A stretch of DNA of 64,000 bases from Nautilus pompilius (GCA_018389105.1 JACATO010002451.1:3922501-3986500); one strand, 5' to 3'. Counted from the first letter of the stretch, positions 37,001 through 49,704 are shown. Program-made: numbers and translations. Notes: a model not told the origin generated them from the letters alone.

Positions 37001-37882
37001 CGGCAGGAGCTTGGCGCAGACAGATCTTATAGCAGGATATAAAACATTATGTCGATTAATGTATCTGAATTTCATAGGCAGGGATATCACAGTGATTATC
37101 CCTTAGGTTATGAGTTTACGGTTTTTTCATGAGTGATTTTAGATTTAAGGTGTGAAACGGAAGCCCAACAAATATAGCAAAATTATGTCAGCGCCCATTC
37201 TCTAATTAAAACTTAATAGATATAGCGGTGTCAGTCGCAGAAGCATCCATTCATTTCTACCCTACCTTTGCTATCTGTAACATGTATGGGGTATTAGCCA
37301 CATCAAAGGCGCATTAGTGAGTTTTTGTTTTTTTTTTTTGACAGTCAGGCATTAACAGTTTCCAAAATACTAGCTTCGATATAAGTTTTCCAGGTAAGAA
37401 AGGTGTGAGAAAGCATCAGGACAACCCAAGACTGGAGGTGGTAGTGAAGGTGGATATAGATTCAGGTCTGACTGCTCTTTTCAGAGCTAAACTCTGCAGC
37501 TGAGTAGATGTTTCTAACCAGAAAATAAAAAGCAAACTATCAGCTGGCGATTGAAGACGTGCGATGTCGCTTAGGTATTAAACAAATCTCTCACGTTGTT
37601 TTGAAAAGAGCTGAGTGGCCTACAGTACCATCCCACCGAAGGATGATGTCACTGGATCTCAGAGTGCCTTCTTGGTACAGTGGAAGGTGATGTCTTGCGA
37701 CTGTTGGTATTTCAGCCAGAATTAAAATGCCTTTCCACCATGCAAAAATGAATAGCAAACCACGATGATATCACCTATGTATCTGGTCGTTCGGTGGAGA
37801 CAAATGGAATAAGGGCTTTGTTAATTTTTCTTTTGAAACACAGATGCAATTTCCAACTGTAAATTACTAAAACCTGGGCTTT
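34021..37882. other. AT-rich, no supported gene
   Basis: Several frames of 60-75 codons (for example 34421-34642 and 36287-36472) have no recognisable motif or splice context. Confidence 0.45.
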
Positions 37883-38104
37883 TTGGATAAGAGTAACCGC
37901 CTCCTTTATTTCTGGGAGATGCCGAACAATTTCACCGACCAGTCTTTTCAAATTGCACCGTTTCTCTGGATGGAAATAGATTTTTTTTTGTTTGTTCTAC
38001 TGATCCCGTATATCGAAGTCGTTGGATTATACCTGGGCTTAGCTGCGTTGTCTTTGCGAATTCAGCGAGTGAATTTTGACGCTGACTGCAGGAGTAGCGA
38101 CTAA
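37883..38104 (+). CDS. hypothetical 73-codon open frame with a hydrophobic segment
   Basis: Has one strongly hydrophobic stretch (IDFFLFVLLIPYIEVVGLYL) followed by a basic and polar tail. No start context, no duplicate and no family recognised. A chance frame is likely. Confidence 0.12.
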   Translation: MDKSNRLLYFWEMPNNFTDQSFQIAPFLWMEIDFFLFVLLIPYIEVVGLYLGLAALSLRIQRVNFDADCRSSD

Positions 38105-38848
38105 AGGCAGGTTCCTGCAGTGATGCTGGTTTTCAATGCAATCTGGATCCCTTTTCCAGAGAGCTGACACTACTCAGGAAAACTCGAGATAACTTTCTTG
38201 GAAAAACATCAAAGAGAAATTTCGAGTTCCTTGGAAATTTTCCTTCTGTATGTTCGCACTCTCTTCTATAACCAATCTTAGGTAAAAGAAGAGATATCGT
38301 GGGATTCGCCAGTTTCCGGCATGTTGACAGTGCAGTCTTGACATCTGTTTACGTAGATGTCCATATACCTGACTGCACGTGTACTATATAACTTTCGGTG
38401 AAAGACAGTCAACTTTAAGAGAAGACGGATAAGTGTAGAAATGGAAATAATAATTTTAAATTCTATTCCCTTTGATAAAAACAGAAATGCGATTTTTAAA
38501 TGTAGTTGGAAAGAGTATTAAAGAAGGTCCTGATGTCAACTTTGTTGACGCTTTTCAGACAAAACAATAATACATTAGTAAATGTCATCAGCAGGTAAAT
38601 ATGTAACACAACATCTCCAGGTAATCGCCAAATCAAAACCCAATTAAGGAGCCATTAATGCGCTTTACTTGGATAATTGCCTCGAGTTTTCGTACATATG
38701 ATTTCGCGATGAAAAAAGAAGTAGCTAACATAAAAATTAGACAGATTAAGCTTCCTATTTTTTCCTTCTTTCATCAGAGTAAATCATTCAAAAAGGGGCG
38801 CGTGTTTACCCAACCAAGGGATTTATAACTGGAAGCATTAGTCCCATG

Positions 38849-39245
38849 TTAATAGGTAGCTTCTCCGTACCTTCCTGCAATGAAAGGGTGGTTGATGCTG
38901 GGAACGGGATACAATTCTTCGGTAAAGTATTGACATAGGTTTAAGACGAATTTCCTTCTTCGAGGGAGCCAAGAGGGAGAAGAAGAAAGTACTTTAGTAA
39001 TTAACAACAAACAGTATCTAACAAAAGAAGAGAAAACAAAGACTGAAAACTTCGTCAGAGGGACACATTTGCCGAAAAGTTCTGAAAATTCTGTGTGGAC
39101 CGAAGTAAAATGCCGGGAGGAGAGGAGCCTCGCTCTCATCGTTGGACCACCGATCGTCGGATGTCCGACTGGCTGAAGGAGAGCGTCACTAGTTAACCCC
39201 TCCCATACCTTCCGCTCTGCGAAATTTGTATAAAATGGAGATTGT
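38849..39245 (-). promoter_or_regulatory. TATA-bearing conserved block, inverted copy
   Basis: On the minus strand: ATTTTATACAAATTTCGC, GGGGTTAACTAGTGACG, TCAGCCAGTCGG, CCAACGATGAGAGC and TTTTCTCTTCTTTTGTTAG, the same order as 7945-8340. The 96-codon frame at 38849-39139 (MRARLLSSRHFTSVH...) is open here only; the other copies stop or shift. A TATA element plus a conserved YAG after a pyrimidine tract fits a promoter with a spliced first exon. Confidence 0.4.
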
Positions 39246-41759
39246 CGAAAATCGCGCTTCCATCCACATCAGAGGAATTAGGCGAATTTGGTGATAAAAC
39301 CACGTGATCGTCAACTGCTAAATCTTCGTTCAAGGAATTGTTTTGTGTGTTAATAGTACAAACGGCATCTGTGTTTTGTAAGTTAATATCTTATTAATTA
39401 AGTGAGTAAGAACTTTACACCAAAGTTCATAGTGAAAATATCAACAACATCGAGCTGTTGGTAACTTCGTGTATATCTTTGTTCATCCCAGGCTCGGAAA
39501 TGGATCGGTTGGTTGTCCGCTCTAAATCTGTCAAGTATTTTCTGCTTCTTTAAAATTTCTGGATCTCTAGTCGCGATGTGGCGCCATCGTACGTAGTATG
39601 CACTTGTGGAGCATTGTTACTCAACTGAGTAGGGCGAAGGACACGAAAGGGAACTAGTGTACCGTCCGTCAGCCGACTGGGTATAGGGGACACTACGTCA
39701 TTCCTTTTGTAGAACAACTGCAGTTTATTTATCTTGCAGCCCTCCTGCTTACCCCCCCCCAATGGCCGTCTATACGTCTCCCTGATGCCTGCTCGAGGTC
39801 TTCTGCGCTCTCCAACGGATTTATTTACTTGTTAATTAATGACTTCCTCTTTCTCGACATCGTCTCAAATTTTCAGTCGACCTCCTAAACCTAAAACCAC
39901 TTTTTCATCAACATATAAAGCCAACTCTGCTCTACCTTAATTCGAAAGCTCCAGGCCATCCAGAGGAAGATGTTATTTATCAGTCACATCCTCCCCACTG
40001 GTCTGTCTTGCCCACCCTACTCCGAGCAAACAGGACAACATCGAAATGTAAGGATAAACCCGGAAATACACATACACCTGAGATAATCTATTATAAATGG
40101 GAGAATCAGGTATTAATTATAATTACCATTCTAAGAGATCAAACAGATCTGTGGCACCTGAATTTATAGATTCGACTGACGCTTCCTAGTTTATATATAT
40201 ATTAAGTACGATCGCTTTTATAAAACTATCTGCAGGTGAGATATTTTAATCTTCAAACATCGATATTCACCACTAAAATATCGATTCGTTACTTATAAGC
40301 CATCGATTATAGAGTTAATATTAAATCTCATCGTGTTTTCAAAGGCGATCAGTAAATCCCGGTAAATTATTTACAACAAAATACCGGTAGCTTTTCTCAA
40401 AGAATGACTGTTTATTCCAGAACGTACTATTTTTTAACGATTTGGAATATTCCTTTTAACTTCGGTTAACATTTTTTCCAATAAGTTGTTATACTTTTGT
40501 ATTATTATCCGATTCTAATTTATATTCCGCTTAGAAATTTATTGAAGATTCCGAAGATAGTGAAAATTATTCCTCTGGCGATCACCAAAAGTTTGGTTCT
40601 TCTGATCGCATCTCGGGTTTACAGAAAGAGGCGACGGTGAAAGTGACCCTGACCATAGGAAGACTAAATAAAATGTGGATAAACAGGCGGTAGAACGTTT
40701 GCCTCGGTTTTTAAGTTAATTAATTAATTAACTAAAATTCTATCAAGAGAAAAGGAAAAATGTTTCGCTTATTTTACCCTGAAATATACGTGGGCTGGTT
40801 TATGGTGAAAGTGGATGCGCTACAGCATAGGCGCATCTCATTAGATCCGATGTTCTCAGAGTGTCATGGTTGCTATATGAACATCTCTGAATCATCCTGG
40901 ATCTCAAACATCAAGCAAATAAAAATCCACGAAAACCTGTAACTTTAGTCCTACCAATTAAAAACACAAATAATATATTCTACCTGAACGAAATTTACCC
41001 TAAATTTTAATAGAAGTTACTTATTTTAGTGAATTATGAGTGAAATATTAAAACAAACTGAATCATTTTACACTAGCGGTAGGGTTAATAATTCCGCCAT
41101 CTTTAATATTTTCTAGAACTATTAGGACATTTCCAAACAAACCTTTACATATAATAGAAAACGTGATTAATCGCGATACATTGTTTGAAGGTGAACACTA
41201 ATTTATTTGAGACGACTTATTTCGAAAACAAATAAATATTTTACAAACATTTGTTGGAAAGCAGACAATAGATTTGTATTTACAGGTAAATGGCAGACAA
41301 ATAATTGAGGGTAACGTTAACCGTTTACAAATCTTATTATCCCACAGAAGGATTCTGTAGAAAATTTTAATTTTATCGTCAACCACTGTTGTCGTTTAAT
41401 AAAAATTAAAAACAAGCAAAGTGAATAAAGGGATACACTTTTAGAATTTAATTTAATATAAATAAAAAAATAAAGAACAGTTTATTGATTAAATAATTGT
41501 TAGCAGGGTTTTATTCCGAATAAATTAAGTTATTTCAGCCGATTATCGATGCAAGCTGTCAGCTAACATTAGCTACTACTCGGTATAATGTAGAACCCTC
41601 AACATCACGAAAATTGACGTCAGTGGAGAGACTTATGGAAGATTTGGAATCAACTAACCCTTTATCAACTCTGCAGGCTTATTTAACAGATGACAGAAAA
41701 GGATGTATTTTCTTCAGATTATTTGGCTTTTAAAGAGGGGTTCGTCTGTATTTGCGGTA
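39246..41759. other. no supported gene
   Basis: Unique sequence. Minor open frames at 39550-39762 (minus) and 40760-40942 (plus) show nothing recognisable. Confidence 0.4.
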
Positions 41760-42620
41760 CAATATATAGAATCTAAGCTATATCTATCCGGATTATCTTC
41801 CATAGGAACTTTTATTTTATAGACTTTTTAACAAGTGTAAAACCAGACAAGAATATATTGGAAATCATGCCAAATTGTAATATACTGTTACCCTATTTAT
41901 CACAACATGGAGGCTGCACAAAATAAATTACTTTCGTAGTCCACAATTTTCAGTGAAACAAAAATACTGATTCTATGATCAGAAGAAAATTAATTACTAA
42001 ACATCTAATAAAAGTTAAATCAAGAGGTTTCACAGTCTGAGTCAACCATATTTTGGTGAAAGCTTTGATTGCACCTTCAAAATTAATCTCATAACCGAGA
42101 AATCTATTTTAATTTCATCATCTAAACAAGCCATTAATAATAAAGTTTATATGGAATTAATGCAGATTCTGCTCATTTGTTTAAATATTATTTAATAAAT
42201 AAAAGTAATTCCTTAAACATCACCAATAGTTCAAAGTTCATTTATGAAGGTGCACAAATCGCTGAACAATTAGCGATACCTGAAATATCTTAGTTTTATT
42301 ATTGATAAAATCTTCAAAGTTGTCAACAGATTTTTATCTTCCACTAAATTATACAAGACAATAATCTGATGTTGGTCTTTAATCATTTCTTTCAATTTTA
42401 AAGGTAACAATCATAATTCTATTTATTGTGCTTATTATGGAAATAGTTGATCTACGATAAAGTTTGGTTCAGGTCGTGTGAACTCTCTAATTATTAGAGA
42501 AACTTGTTTCTGTTTGTCTCCATTATTTCAGTTATGTGCAAGATATCTTATTAATATACAATTTTATGATTAGTTTTTAAGTAGAAAGGTATAATATATT
42601 TAAGCACTAATTAATATTTT
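41760..42620 (-). repeat. third, inverted copy of the repeat at 49720-50600 and 58812-59470
   Basis: The reverse complement matches 49720-50600 closely (AGGTATCGCTAATTGTTCAG, GATTTGTGCACCTTCATAAA, TGAAATAATGGAGACAAA). The 58.8-kb copy starts inside it at AATTATGATTGTTACC. No coding potential seen; element type unknown. Confidence 0.8.
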
Positions 42621-43275
42621 ATTAAAGTGGGAGAGTAAATAATAAAATAAATAATGAAATTTAGAACCTAATTAGAGCGGCATTTGTATAATTCGAGAAG
42701 TTGGTGGAACTGATGAAAACATGAACATTCAATAGACATAAATCGGGAGATGGTCCGGTAGTTAATCATATGAAACCTTTACCAATGATGTATGTTTAAT
42801 GATTATGTGTAGAAATTTCAATCAGGTGTATAAGACACCCTTATTTGCTTGAAAGCGGACAGAGAGGATTGCGCGTGGAATCGTAGTCCAGAATCTCGAT
42901 ACCTGAGCACGAGAAGCCAATAAACAGAGAAAGTTCTCAAGAGTAAAGAAGAAGAAGAATCTGTTAGGTTGTTAACAAGGAACAAAGTGTAAGAGATAAA
43001 GGTAAACATACTGATCCGTATTCAGAAAGTAACAAAGAGTTGAGAGTACATGGCGTCCGATATACTAGCTTTATATCATTACCAATATTTAAATTGTTTA
43101 TTGATCTTTTCCCGATATGAGATGATTTGATGGACAGATGGCCTCAGTAAACATGAAATTCCCCTGACCTCTGTAGTGACGAGTTACTCTCGGGTACCGA
43201 AGAGGTCAACTCGCTGCGTTTATTGACTCAGTAAAATTGAAATTCTTTTTTATTTCTGCGGTGAATTCCAGGGGA
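42621..43275. other. no supported gene
   Basis: A 63-codon minus-strand frame at 42818-43009 looks faintly like the TATA-block leader but I could not align it convincingly. Confidence 0.35.
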
Positions 43276-44560
43276 AGAGGGACCGGACAGATCTCAAGGT
43301 CTCGTCTGAACCGGAATATTTAAAAAAAGCCGTTTGTGTTAAAATTAAATAAACTCTGGTCGGATTTCAGCTGTCTGATGTCTGATCGGTTGACCAAAGA
43401 CTCGTAGATAGTAAATCCTTCCTTCACTACCTCGCTTAGAATTCTACTTACAGTTGGCTGTCAAGCTGTTTAATTGTCTGTAATTACTGATATACTTCTA
43501 CTACAAATAACCACTGCGCTGTTTCAGCCATGAGAACAGAAGAGACGAAGAAATTCAAAAAATTTTGAAGATAATATTTTTTATGTCGACTTGAAAATGT
43601 GAAAATGGTAGATAATTGTAGGAAATATCGAGGCGATTTCAAATACCGTAGAGCTCATTTGCAAGAAAAAACGTTCGTAAGGACTTTTGGCAGGAATAAT
43701 TTTCCAAATTACTAAGTATACTTTTGTTATTATTGTTATGATCACCTGGACGTTTATGTAGGTGAGAGCGTGACGAGGAACAACTGAACTTTCGGTGACA
43801 TTCTTCTTGGATCAGGCTGGAGCTCTGCGACACAGATCAGGTCAAAGGTCACTATCTTAGTGGGGCTAATAAAGGCTAAAGATATCAAATATCGATGTAT
43901 CTCAGATTTCTCGTCGGCACAAATCATAAAATGTGAAATTCATCAGACACAAAGAAGAAATCACTGGAGATATTGTATCCATAGTCTTTATAGATGGATG
44001 TGACCGAAATACTAGTGTCCACATCCGGGTGTTTATTGCTGTTAACCACGTGGTTTTCCAGGGATTGTAGAAGTTCCCAATCAAAGAGGGATGAAGGAGG
44101 CGCTGAACTGACCGGTGTAGTATCCTTAAGAGCCCGGGTCTGTGGAAAGTATTCCGGCTGATCGGGCGGCACATAAGTTTTGCTACCTGAAATAAAAACA
44201 GGTATCAACAAAAAATGATATTGAATCATTTGATGGCTTTCCGCAGAATCAGTTCCGTGAGGAAATCAACGACGTAAGACTGAAGCAAATTCCTTGGATC
44301 TCCCGGCTGAAAAAAGCCTGTAAACATCTACAGGTAGAGTTCTTCATTTGACATTGGAGACTCTGTCAGTCATATTCTCACCTGTCCCACCACTATAAGC
44401 CAGGACCCCAGATATGATGATAAGTGAAATCTAAGTGATTCTGAAAGAATTTACGTCGGTAATTTTGGTTTCCTATGACAGATCCTTTAAAATATAAAGG
44501 AGATGATGGAGGGAAGTGGTCATTTATTTCTCATATAACTGATCTATTTAATAAAACTTT
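43276..44560 (-). repeat. right member of the inverted segmental duplication (partner 3796-5215)
   Basis: See partner. This member holds the open form of the shared terminal exon. A second exon-like piece upstream (44245-44325) has lost the donor that its partner keeps: partner CAGCG|GTAATC near 4210, here CTGCGGAAAG. Confidence 0.85.
43924..44186 (-). CDS. candidate 3'-terminal exon of an unidentified gene, open copy
   Basis: Begins after a good acceptor (TGTTTTTATTTCAG|GTAGC) in phase 1 and runs 86 codons to TGA at 43924-43926. Residues: SKTYVPPDQPEYFPQTRA, then SSLFDWELLQSLENHVV, KHPDVDTSISVTSIYKDY and ISSDFFFVSDEFHIL at the end. Proline-rich start, acidic and aromatic end, no membrane segment. 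The partner at 4336-4589 keeps the frame apart from one nonsense change. In the partner the upstream exon-like piece ends in matching phase 1 (NWFS, G|), but here that piece has a stop and no donor, so this gene too may be dead. Family not recognised. Confidence 0.4.
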
Positions 44561-46094
44561 CTAGTCGGAGAACAGACAAATTTAACCTCAAATTATCGGA
44601 TTGATGAGACAAAGAATAAAGTGAACTACTGCAGCCATTAAAACTACAGACTGGAGTTGTGTTGTTTTCCTTGGCAGCTCACACACAGATTGATTTATGT
44701 TGACATTAATGAATTACCTCCCTTACACCGTCATCATTTAACTTGAATGTTTATCGATACGATATATTATCGAATATTTAACCATAGTTTAAAAAATGAA
44801 AAATACAAACAGCCAAATTTTCTAGATTCAACGATAAAAATTCTATTTCCTTTTAATGCATCATTAATAACTGTTGTCCTTCAATATGAAATAACACAAA
44901 AGAATTTTCAATACAAAAGTAAATTGATGGCTCTCAGTCATTGTAAGAGATCTATTCATCCCGACCATCCACAGCTGATCATCGCTTAGTTACGTCAGTT
45001 AGGGAAGACGAGGCGCAGTATCAGCAGCACGGATCGAGGAGTGAGCGAATATACGTATACACCGAATATACTGAGATATCCAGGAATGTTTAGTACGTAG
45101 TTGTCTACCTATAAATATCAGAAAATGGAAATAGAGAAGATATCATCTACGGAATTTAATGGGTGAGGAATAATCGAGTTTTCTTTCCTTCATCAAATGT
45201 TTTTCTCTCTTTGTCTTCAGCAGGAAGTAACAAAAGACTATAAAGTAAATTCATACAAAAGTCACGTGACTCGTCCTCTCTGCTCCTCTTCTGATACGGA
45301 GCTGCTGTGGAATTTTGCTTGTTTCACGCATCATTTTGTAGAGGAATTTTAGAATATAGTTCTCGTCTAAAACTCGGTGGATATTTTATGCCTGAGGCCC
45401 AGGTTAGATTCCCTGAGTTCTCTCCCTTCCATACGCCGCAAGAAGACGGACAGAGGCGCTAGCAGGAATGTATTGGTGACGTGTAGTATTTCTCCTCGTT
45501 CATATTCCGTGATTATATCACCATCGATCCGCTATCACATATTGACGAGGTGACTTTCGATAATTTATATTTAAGGTGTCGTGAATTCGACGATTTCATT
45601 TTCATCGTGAATCTAACTGACCGAAAACCTCTTGTTTCTACTTTTGATCTTTAAGTTGACAGAAAAAGTCGGATTACAGAAGAAATGGAATAAATGAGAG
45701 AGCAGTAAATAGAGATTGGGTCAGGTGAGAGAGGACATGATGGGGTAAATCTCCTGGTGTTAAATGAGTGAATTTTAGAATATTTGACCGAATAGAAATG
45801 AATAGTTGAAACAAAACGTATCTCAGGTGTAAAATTAGTAACCTGCTGTACTGTAAATTAGAATAATTATGCAGCAAATTAAATGAACGCTGACAGACTT
45901 TGGCTAAAACAGGCAAACTTCTCCGTCTTCTAATAATGGTAAAATCAAAGTAAATGTGGCTTAAAGGAAATATTAGCAGTTAAAATTATAACTTCGAATC
46001 GCTCATCAGAGTTATATTCAGATGATAGGGAGAAGCCAAGATGATTTAAATGAACATGATTATTATAATATTATCAGCCGTGTATTATAGTTAC
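44561..46094. other. no supported gene
   Basis: Short open frames only (44747-44989 plus, 45674-45916 minus), without motif or duplicate. Confidence 0.4.
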
Positions 46095-47284
46095 ATCTAC
46101 AACTGTTTGTGTAACACTTCATACTTCAAAATGCACAGACAATTTTCGTGATCATTCAAAAATAAATAATAAACTAAAATGTAATTCCAACATAAAAAGA
46201 AGATAACTGGAGATGTTTAATCTACCTGAATGTATATGGGAAGGTGCACAAACTCCAAAAAATATTCAACCCGCAATATTTTAGAATGTGGAGCAGAAAC
46301 TCTGCAGTTTATGTATATAACAGCTCCCTGCCACCTGTTTGCTTGAGATGGCTAAAACATATTGAAGACAGGTCATCTGTAAGTCCCTGTAGATACCTGT
46401 CATACTACACGTTAGAATCTGCACTAAATCTTCATTACTTGCATAAGTTACTTTAAGACACGCATTTAATGAGAGTATGTAATTTACAGATCCGTGATGG
46501 TAGGAGTAGAGATAAGCTCTGCAGTATCTGATGATATTTACTGTATATATTGGAGATACAAGAGAGTTTATTTATTCAGGGAATCTTCGCTGGAGATTTT
46601 AACCTTTGGTTTCTCGAAGCTGAAATAAACTTTGGAATGTAAAGTAAAATTAGTTCGGAGGGAAAATACGGTAGCTAATATAAACATTTACCTGAGGAAA
46701 ATGTGATCAAAATTACCTGTTTTATATAACTTTATGGTTCAGTGCGAAATCGAAAAATATCTGATTATTTTAAGCCTGAAAATTCACACCAAATATTTTT
46801 TGTTTACTTAAGAATTTTCACTTTGGATATAAAATGACAACAACTGACAAATGAAGTCGAATACCGACCCGTATTTGGTGATCGGACAGGACGACGGCTG
46901 ACCCCTCTCAAAACGTGTTTTACCTGATTTCCGCCCACGATCGAGATATTAGGGTAACATGCGGTCCATAAAGTGCTCAGTTATAATGGAGGATATCACG
47001 GTTACCTGGGACCAATTGACATCTCTAACACGAGAACAACGATTGGTGACATCTTTACCGTTCTGATCGTCTGTGGGATGTCTTGGACCTTAGTGACAAA
47101 GGTGCCATCCCGTCAATGATGATCTGTTAACATTCTGATAATAAAGTAGAGATGCTGATTTTCTAGAACACAAACACTGAATGATTGGTGACAAATCATT
47201 TATATTACAGAGAGAAAACGTCTCGCTCCTCGTCCAGCTCCGCTCTCTTCGTCAGTCTTATTTTATGATGACCCGTCTCTGTTC

Positions 47285-47365
47285 TGCTCCAAAGGTCACG
47301 TGATTTCTCTAAAGGGCGACTCGGTAACAGCACGTGATTAGACCGGAACTAATTATAGCTCGAAA
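47285..47365 (+). promoter_or_regulatory. promoter of methyltransferase copy 4: two CACGTG E-boxes and TATA-like element
   Basis: CACGTG at 47297-47302 (in GGTCACGTGATTT) and 47331-47336, then AATTATAG at 47351-47358. The same arrangement is in the right arm at 57531-57592. E-boxes of this type bind bHLH-zip factors such as USF, MITF/TFE or MYC; which factor binds here is unknown. An acceptor ATTTTCAG just above the ATG suggests a 5' untranslated exon between. Confidence 0.5.
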
Positions 47366-47896
47366 CTCCCCGCTGATGAAATGGTGAATAAAGGGGACGG
47401 CGAGGTTTTTGCCGTAGAGCGGCATTAGAACTGCTAAGAGAAAGACGACGGCTCAGAACTACAGAGTAAATGTAATTTTCTGTGAACAAAGGTGCACATT
47501 CTATTGAACAGTACCCACTTTGTTCAAGATTTGTGGACGATGTTCCAGCGGTTTGAATCATTGAACCATGAAAATTGGTGAAATCAGCTTAATTATTTCA
47601 ATAATATAAACCACAAACACTAAAACATCACATTAATTCGTTTTTTTCAGTCTCATCTCAAGATCATTCATCCTTCGCCATTCCGTGACAATTACATCAT
47701 CCGAATTATTCAAACACAGGAGAATTTACTGTAATTTTACATATTGTGAGATCCCTTCATAATTTGTGGATTTATTAGGTTATCGACAGAATTATTTGAT
47801 CATATGTTTGTCACCTGTCACGATCTGTTAGGTATACATAATAAACATCACTCATCCATTCTAATTATGTTTATTTTCAGTAGACCTCCGAGAGAA

Positions 47897-48984
47897 ATGT
47901 CCACTGACTACGGGAAAGACTTTGACGCCTACAGATTCCTCCAAACTTTCTACACCGAGCTGAATGAAGACAGGAAAACGGCTCTGAAATGGCTACACGA
48001 GATTTTTTTGCGGTGAAGAACTGTTTTCTTTTCTATGAGTAATGAGACCCCTTGTTTTACCCTATTTGCACAGATAAAGGGGTCGGAATAAAGATTACTG
48101 GATATCACTCTAGCTAAGACTCGATTTCGAATCCTGTCGCGATCCGGATCTGTTGATCGCTCTCCAATGTATCAACCCTTTTACAAGGGTCTCATGTCGG
48201 CCCTCAAGGTTCCACTCAGAATGAAACATAAAGGACAAAGCAAACGTATTTCTGCTCAGCTGCCTGCAGTCGCTCGCTCTGATTCCGCAGATGGGAGATC
48301 TGAGGACAAAGATTTGTGCTCTTTGGAAATGGCGGCTGCCTTCTGAAACTTAGCAATGAACCGCTCTTGGAATATTTTTATCTGTTGCGTACATGAAAAT
48401 AGATTTGTTAATGGGAAAACCAAATACGGGAAGAGAAAATAATTACTTATCCGTAAATAATATTCTTCTTGAGGTTTGCTGTTTTATTGTCCAATAAGTA
48501 CTTTTATTTATATAAATAAAGAATATGAAAGCTCTGTATTACGGCAAGAATAAATTTGCAATAATTGTGTCCCCACAAGAGAGACCCTTCTGCAGTTTTC
48601 TAATAGGAATCATTCAAATTAGTTAAATCTGTTTCTTAATAATCTATAGAGTATAACTATATAATTTCAAATCCGTTTTTAATTCAAATTCTTCATGTCA
48701 TTTATTTAAAATTAAACTTGGCTTAGAATTCGGTATCATTTAATTAATTGTAAGCCACTTTAATTTCCTTACCTTGCAGGAGATATCAGCGGGAAAACTC
48801 TGCTGGATGTGGGCACAGGACCGACCGTCTACAGCGCCGTCAGCGCCGCTCCATGTTTTACAGACATCTACTTCAGCGACCTGGTGAAGGAGAACAGAGA
48901 GGTTCTAGCAAAATGGTGGAATGGAACTCTGGACCACGATTTCTCTACCACGTTTGACGAAGTGGCTCAACTGGAGAATCATAG
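47897..48984 (+). pseudogene. methyltransferase copy 4: exons 1 and 2, exon 3 missing
   Basis: Exon 1 is 47897-48012 (MSTDYGKDFDAYRFLQTF, TALKWLHEIF), donor GCG|GTGAAG. It is 116 nt rather than 118, so splicing to exon 2 would shift the frame. Exon 2 is 48780-48984 (acceptor CTTGCAG, 205 nt) with motif I LLDVGTGPTVY and ends AG|GTTGGC. Intron 2 homology continues to about 49110, where a mariner end begins. After the mariner fragment the sequence belongs to another repeat, so exon 3 is deleted. Without exon 3 the enzyme lacks the CDV and GGW region and the C-terminus. Confidence 0.85.
48090..48340 (+). repeat. SINE-like element in intron 1 of copy 4 (counterpart near 56520-56780)
   Basis: Has a tRNA-like start TAGCTAAGACTCGATTTCG with a degenerate B-box TTTCGAATCC, followed by about 200 bp of GC-richer body. 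Present in both inverted-repeat arms, so it predates their duplication. Confidence 0.4.
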
Positions 48985-49113
48985 GTTGGCATTTGTTTTA
49001 TATTTAATGACCTGATCGTAATGGAGAGTATCTTCGGTGACATCACCGTGGGCTGTCAGATTTGTTAGCGAACTACTTATCACCCACAAACGGTTTTATT
49101 CAGAGTTTACATA

Positions 49114-49704
49114 TACGAGGTCTGTCGAAAAGTATCCAACTTTATTTTTTTGCCGTGGGAAATATTGAGGCAAAAGTTTGCATAGTTGAGCTGAATGCCG
49201 TCAAACGCATGAGTGGTTTTTGACCGGCTCGCTGGATGCGTCAGTAGCTGTCAGTCAGCCATCGTGTGAGATGCTAGACTAATTACTCATCCCATTTTCA
49301 TTTCGCTCGTGATGACGGAACGTGTGGAGCAACGATCTTGCATCAAGTTTCGCCAAAAGCTTGGAGATACCCAAGCGGAAACAATTCGCAAAATTCAACA
49401 GGCTTTTGGTGACAATGCCATGGGTGTTACCCAAATTAAAGATCGGTACAACAGGTTCAAAGATGGCCGCACATTGGTGGAGAGTGACCAGTGTTCCGGG
49501 AGGCCGTCAACAAGCCGCAATGCAGTTGTTATTAAGAAAGTGCGGACCTTAATAATGGAGGATCGTCATTCAATGGTGTGGGAAATTGGTGACGAGGTTG
49601 GGATCAGTAAAGATTCTGCACATGCAATTTTAAAGGAGGATTTGGGCTTCGCAGAGTTTAAGCGAATTTTTTGCCTGAGTTGTTTTCTCAGGAACAACAA
49701 CTAA
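49114..49704 (+). mobile_element. mariner element, 5' portion only
   Basis: Starts TACGAGGTCTGTCGAAAAG at a TA site inside intron 2 of copy 4, a mariner-type terminal repeat. About 190 bp later comes the transposase start. No matching right terminal repeat is found. The following sequence (from about 49720) is the repeat shared with 41760-42620, so the right half is deleted. Confidence 0.8.
49309..49704 (+). pseudogene. truncated mariner transposase, N-terminal HTH region (SETMAR/GVQW3-like)
   Basis: Reads VEQRSCIKFRQKLGDTQAET, then FGDNAMGVTQIKDRYNRFKD, GRPSTSRN, and EIGDEVGISKDSAHAILKED before homology ends near 49645. This is the paired helix-turn-helix DNA-binding half of a mariner transposase. 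The last 15-20 codons belong to the adjoining sequence. The catalytic DDD domain (about 200 residues) is absent, so the fragment is not a working transposase. Confidence 0.85.

Larger units (their letters stand above)
46095..49110 (+). repeat. left arm of a 3-kb inverted repeat (partner 55745-58806)
   Basis: The reverse complement matches the right arm over the upstream flank, promoter, exon 1, intron 1, exon 2 and the start of intron 2 of a methyltransferase gene. The spacer is about 6.6 kb. By eye the blocks I compared differ at well under one base in ten. Confidence 0.9.

Noticed and set aside
44245..44325. Short frame PGDPRNLLQSYVVDFLTELI as a C-terminus
   Set aside because: Looks protein-like, but the other frame of the left copy has the phase and donor that fit the next exon; evidence is split and too short to call.
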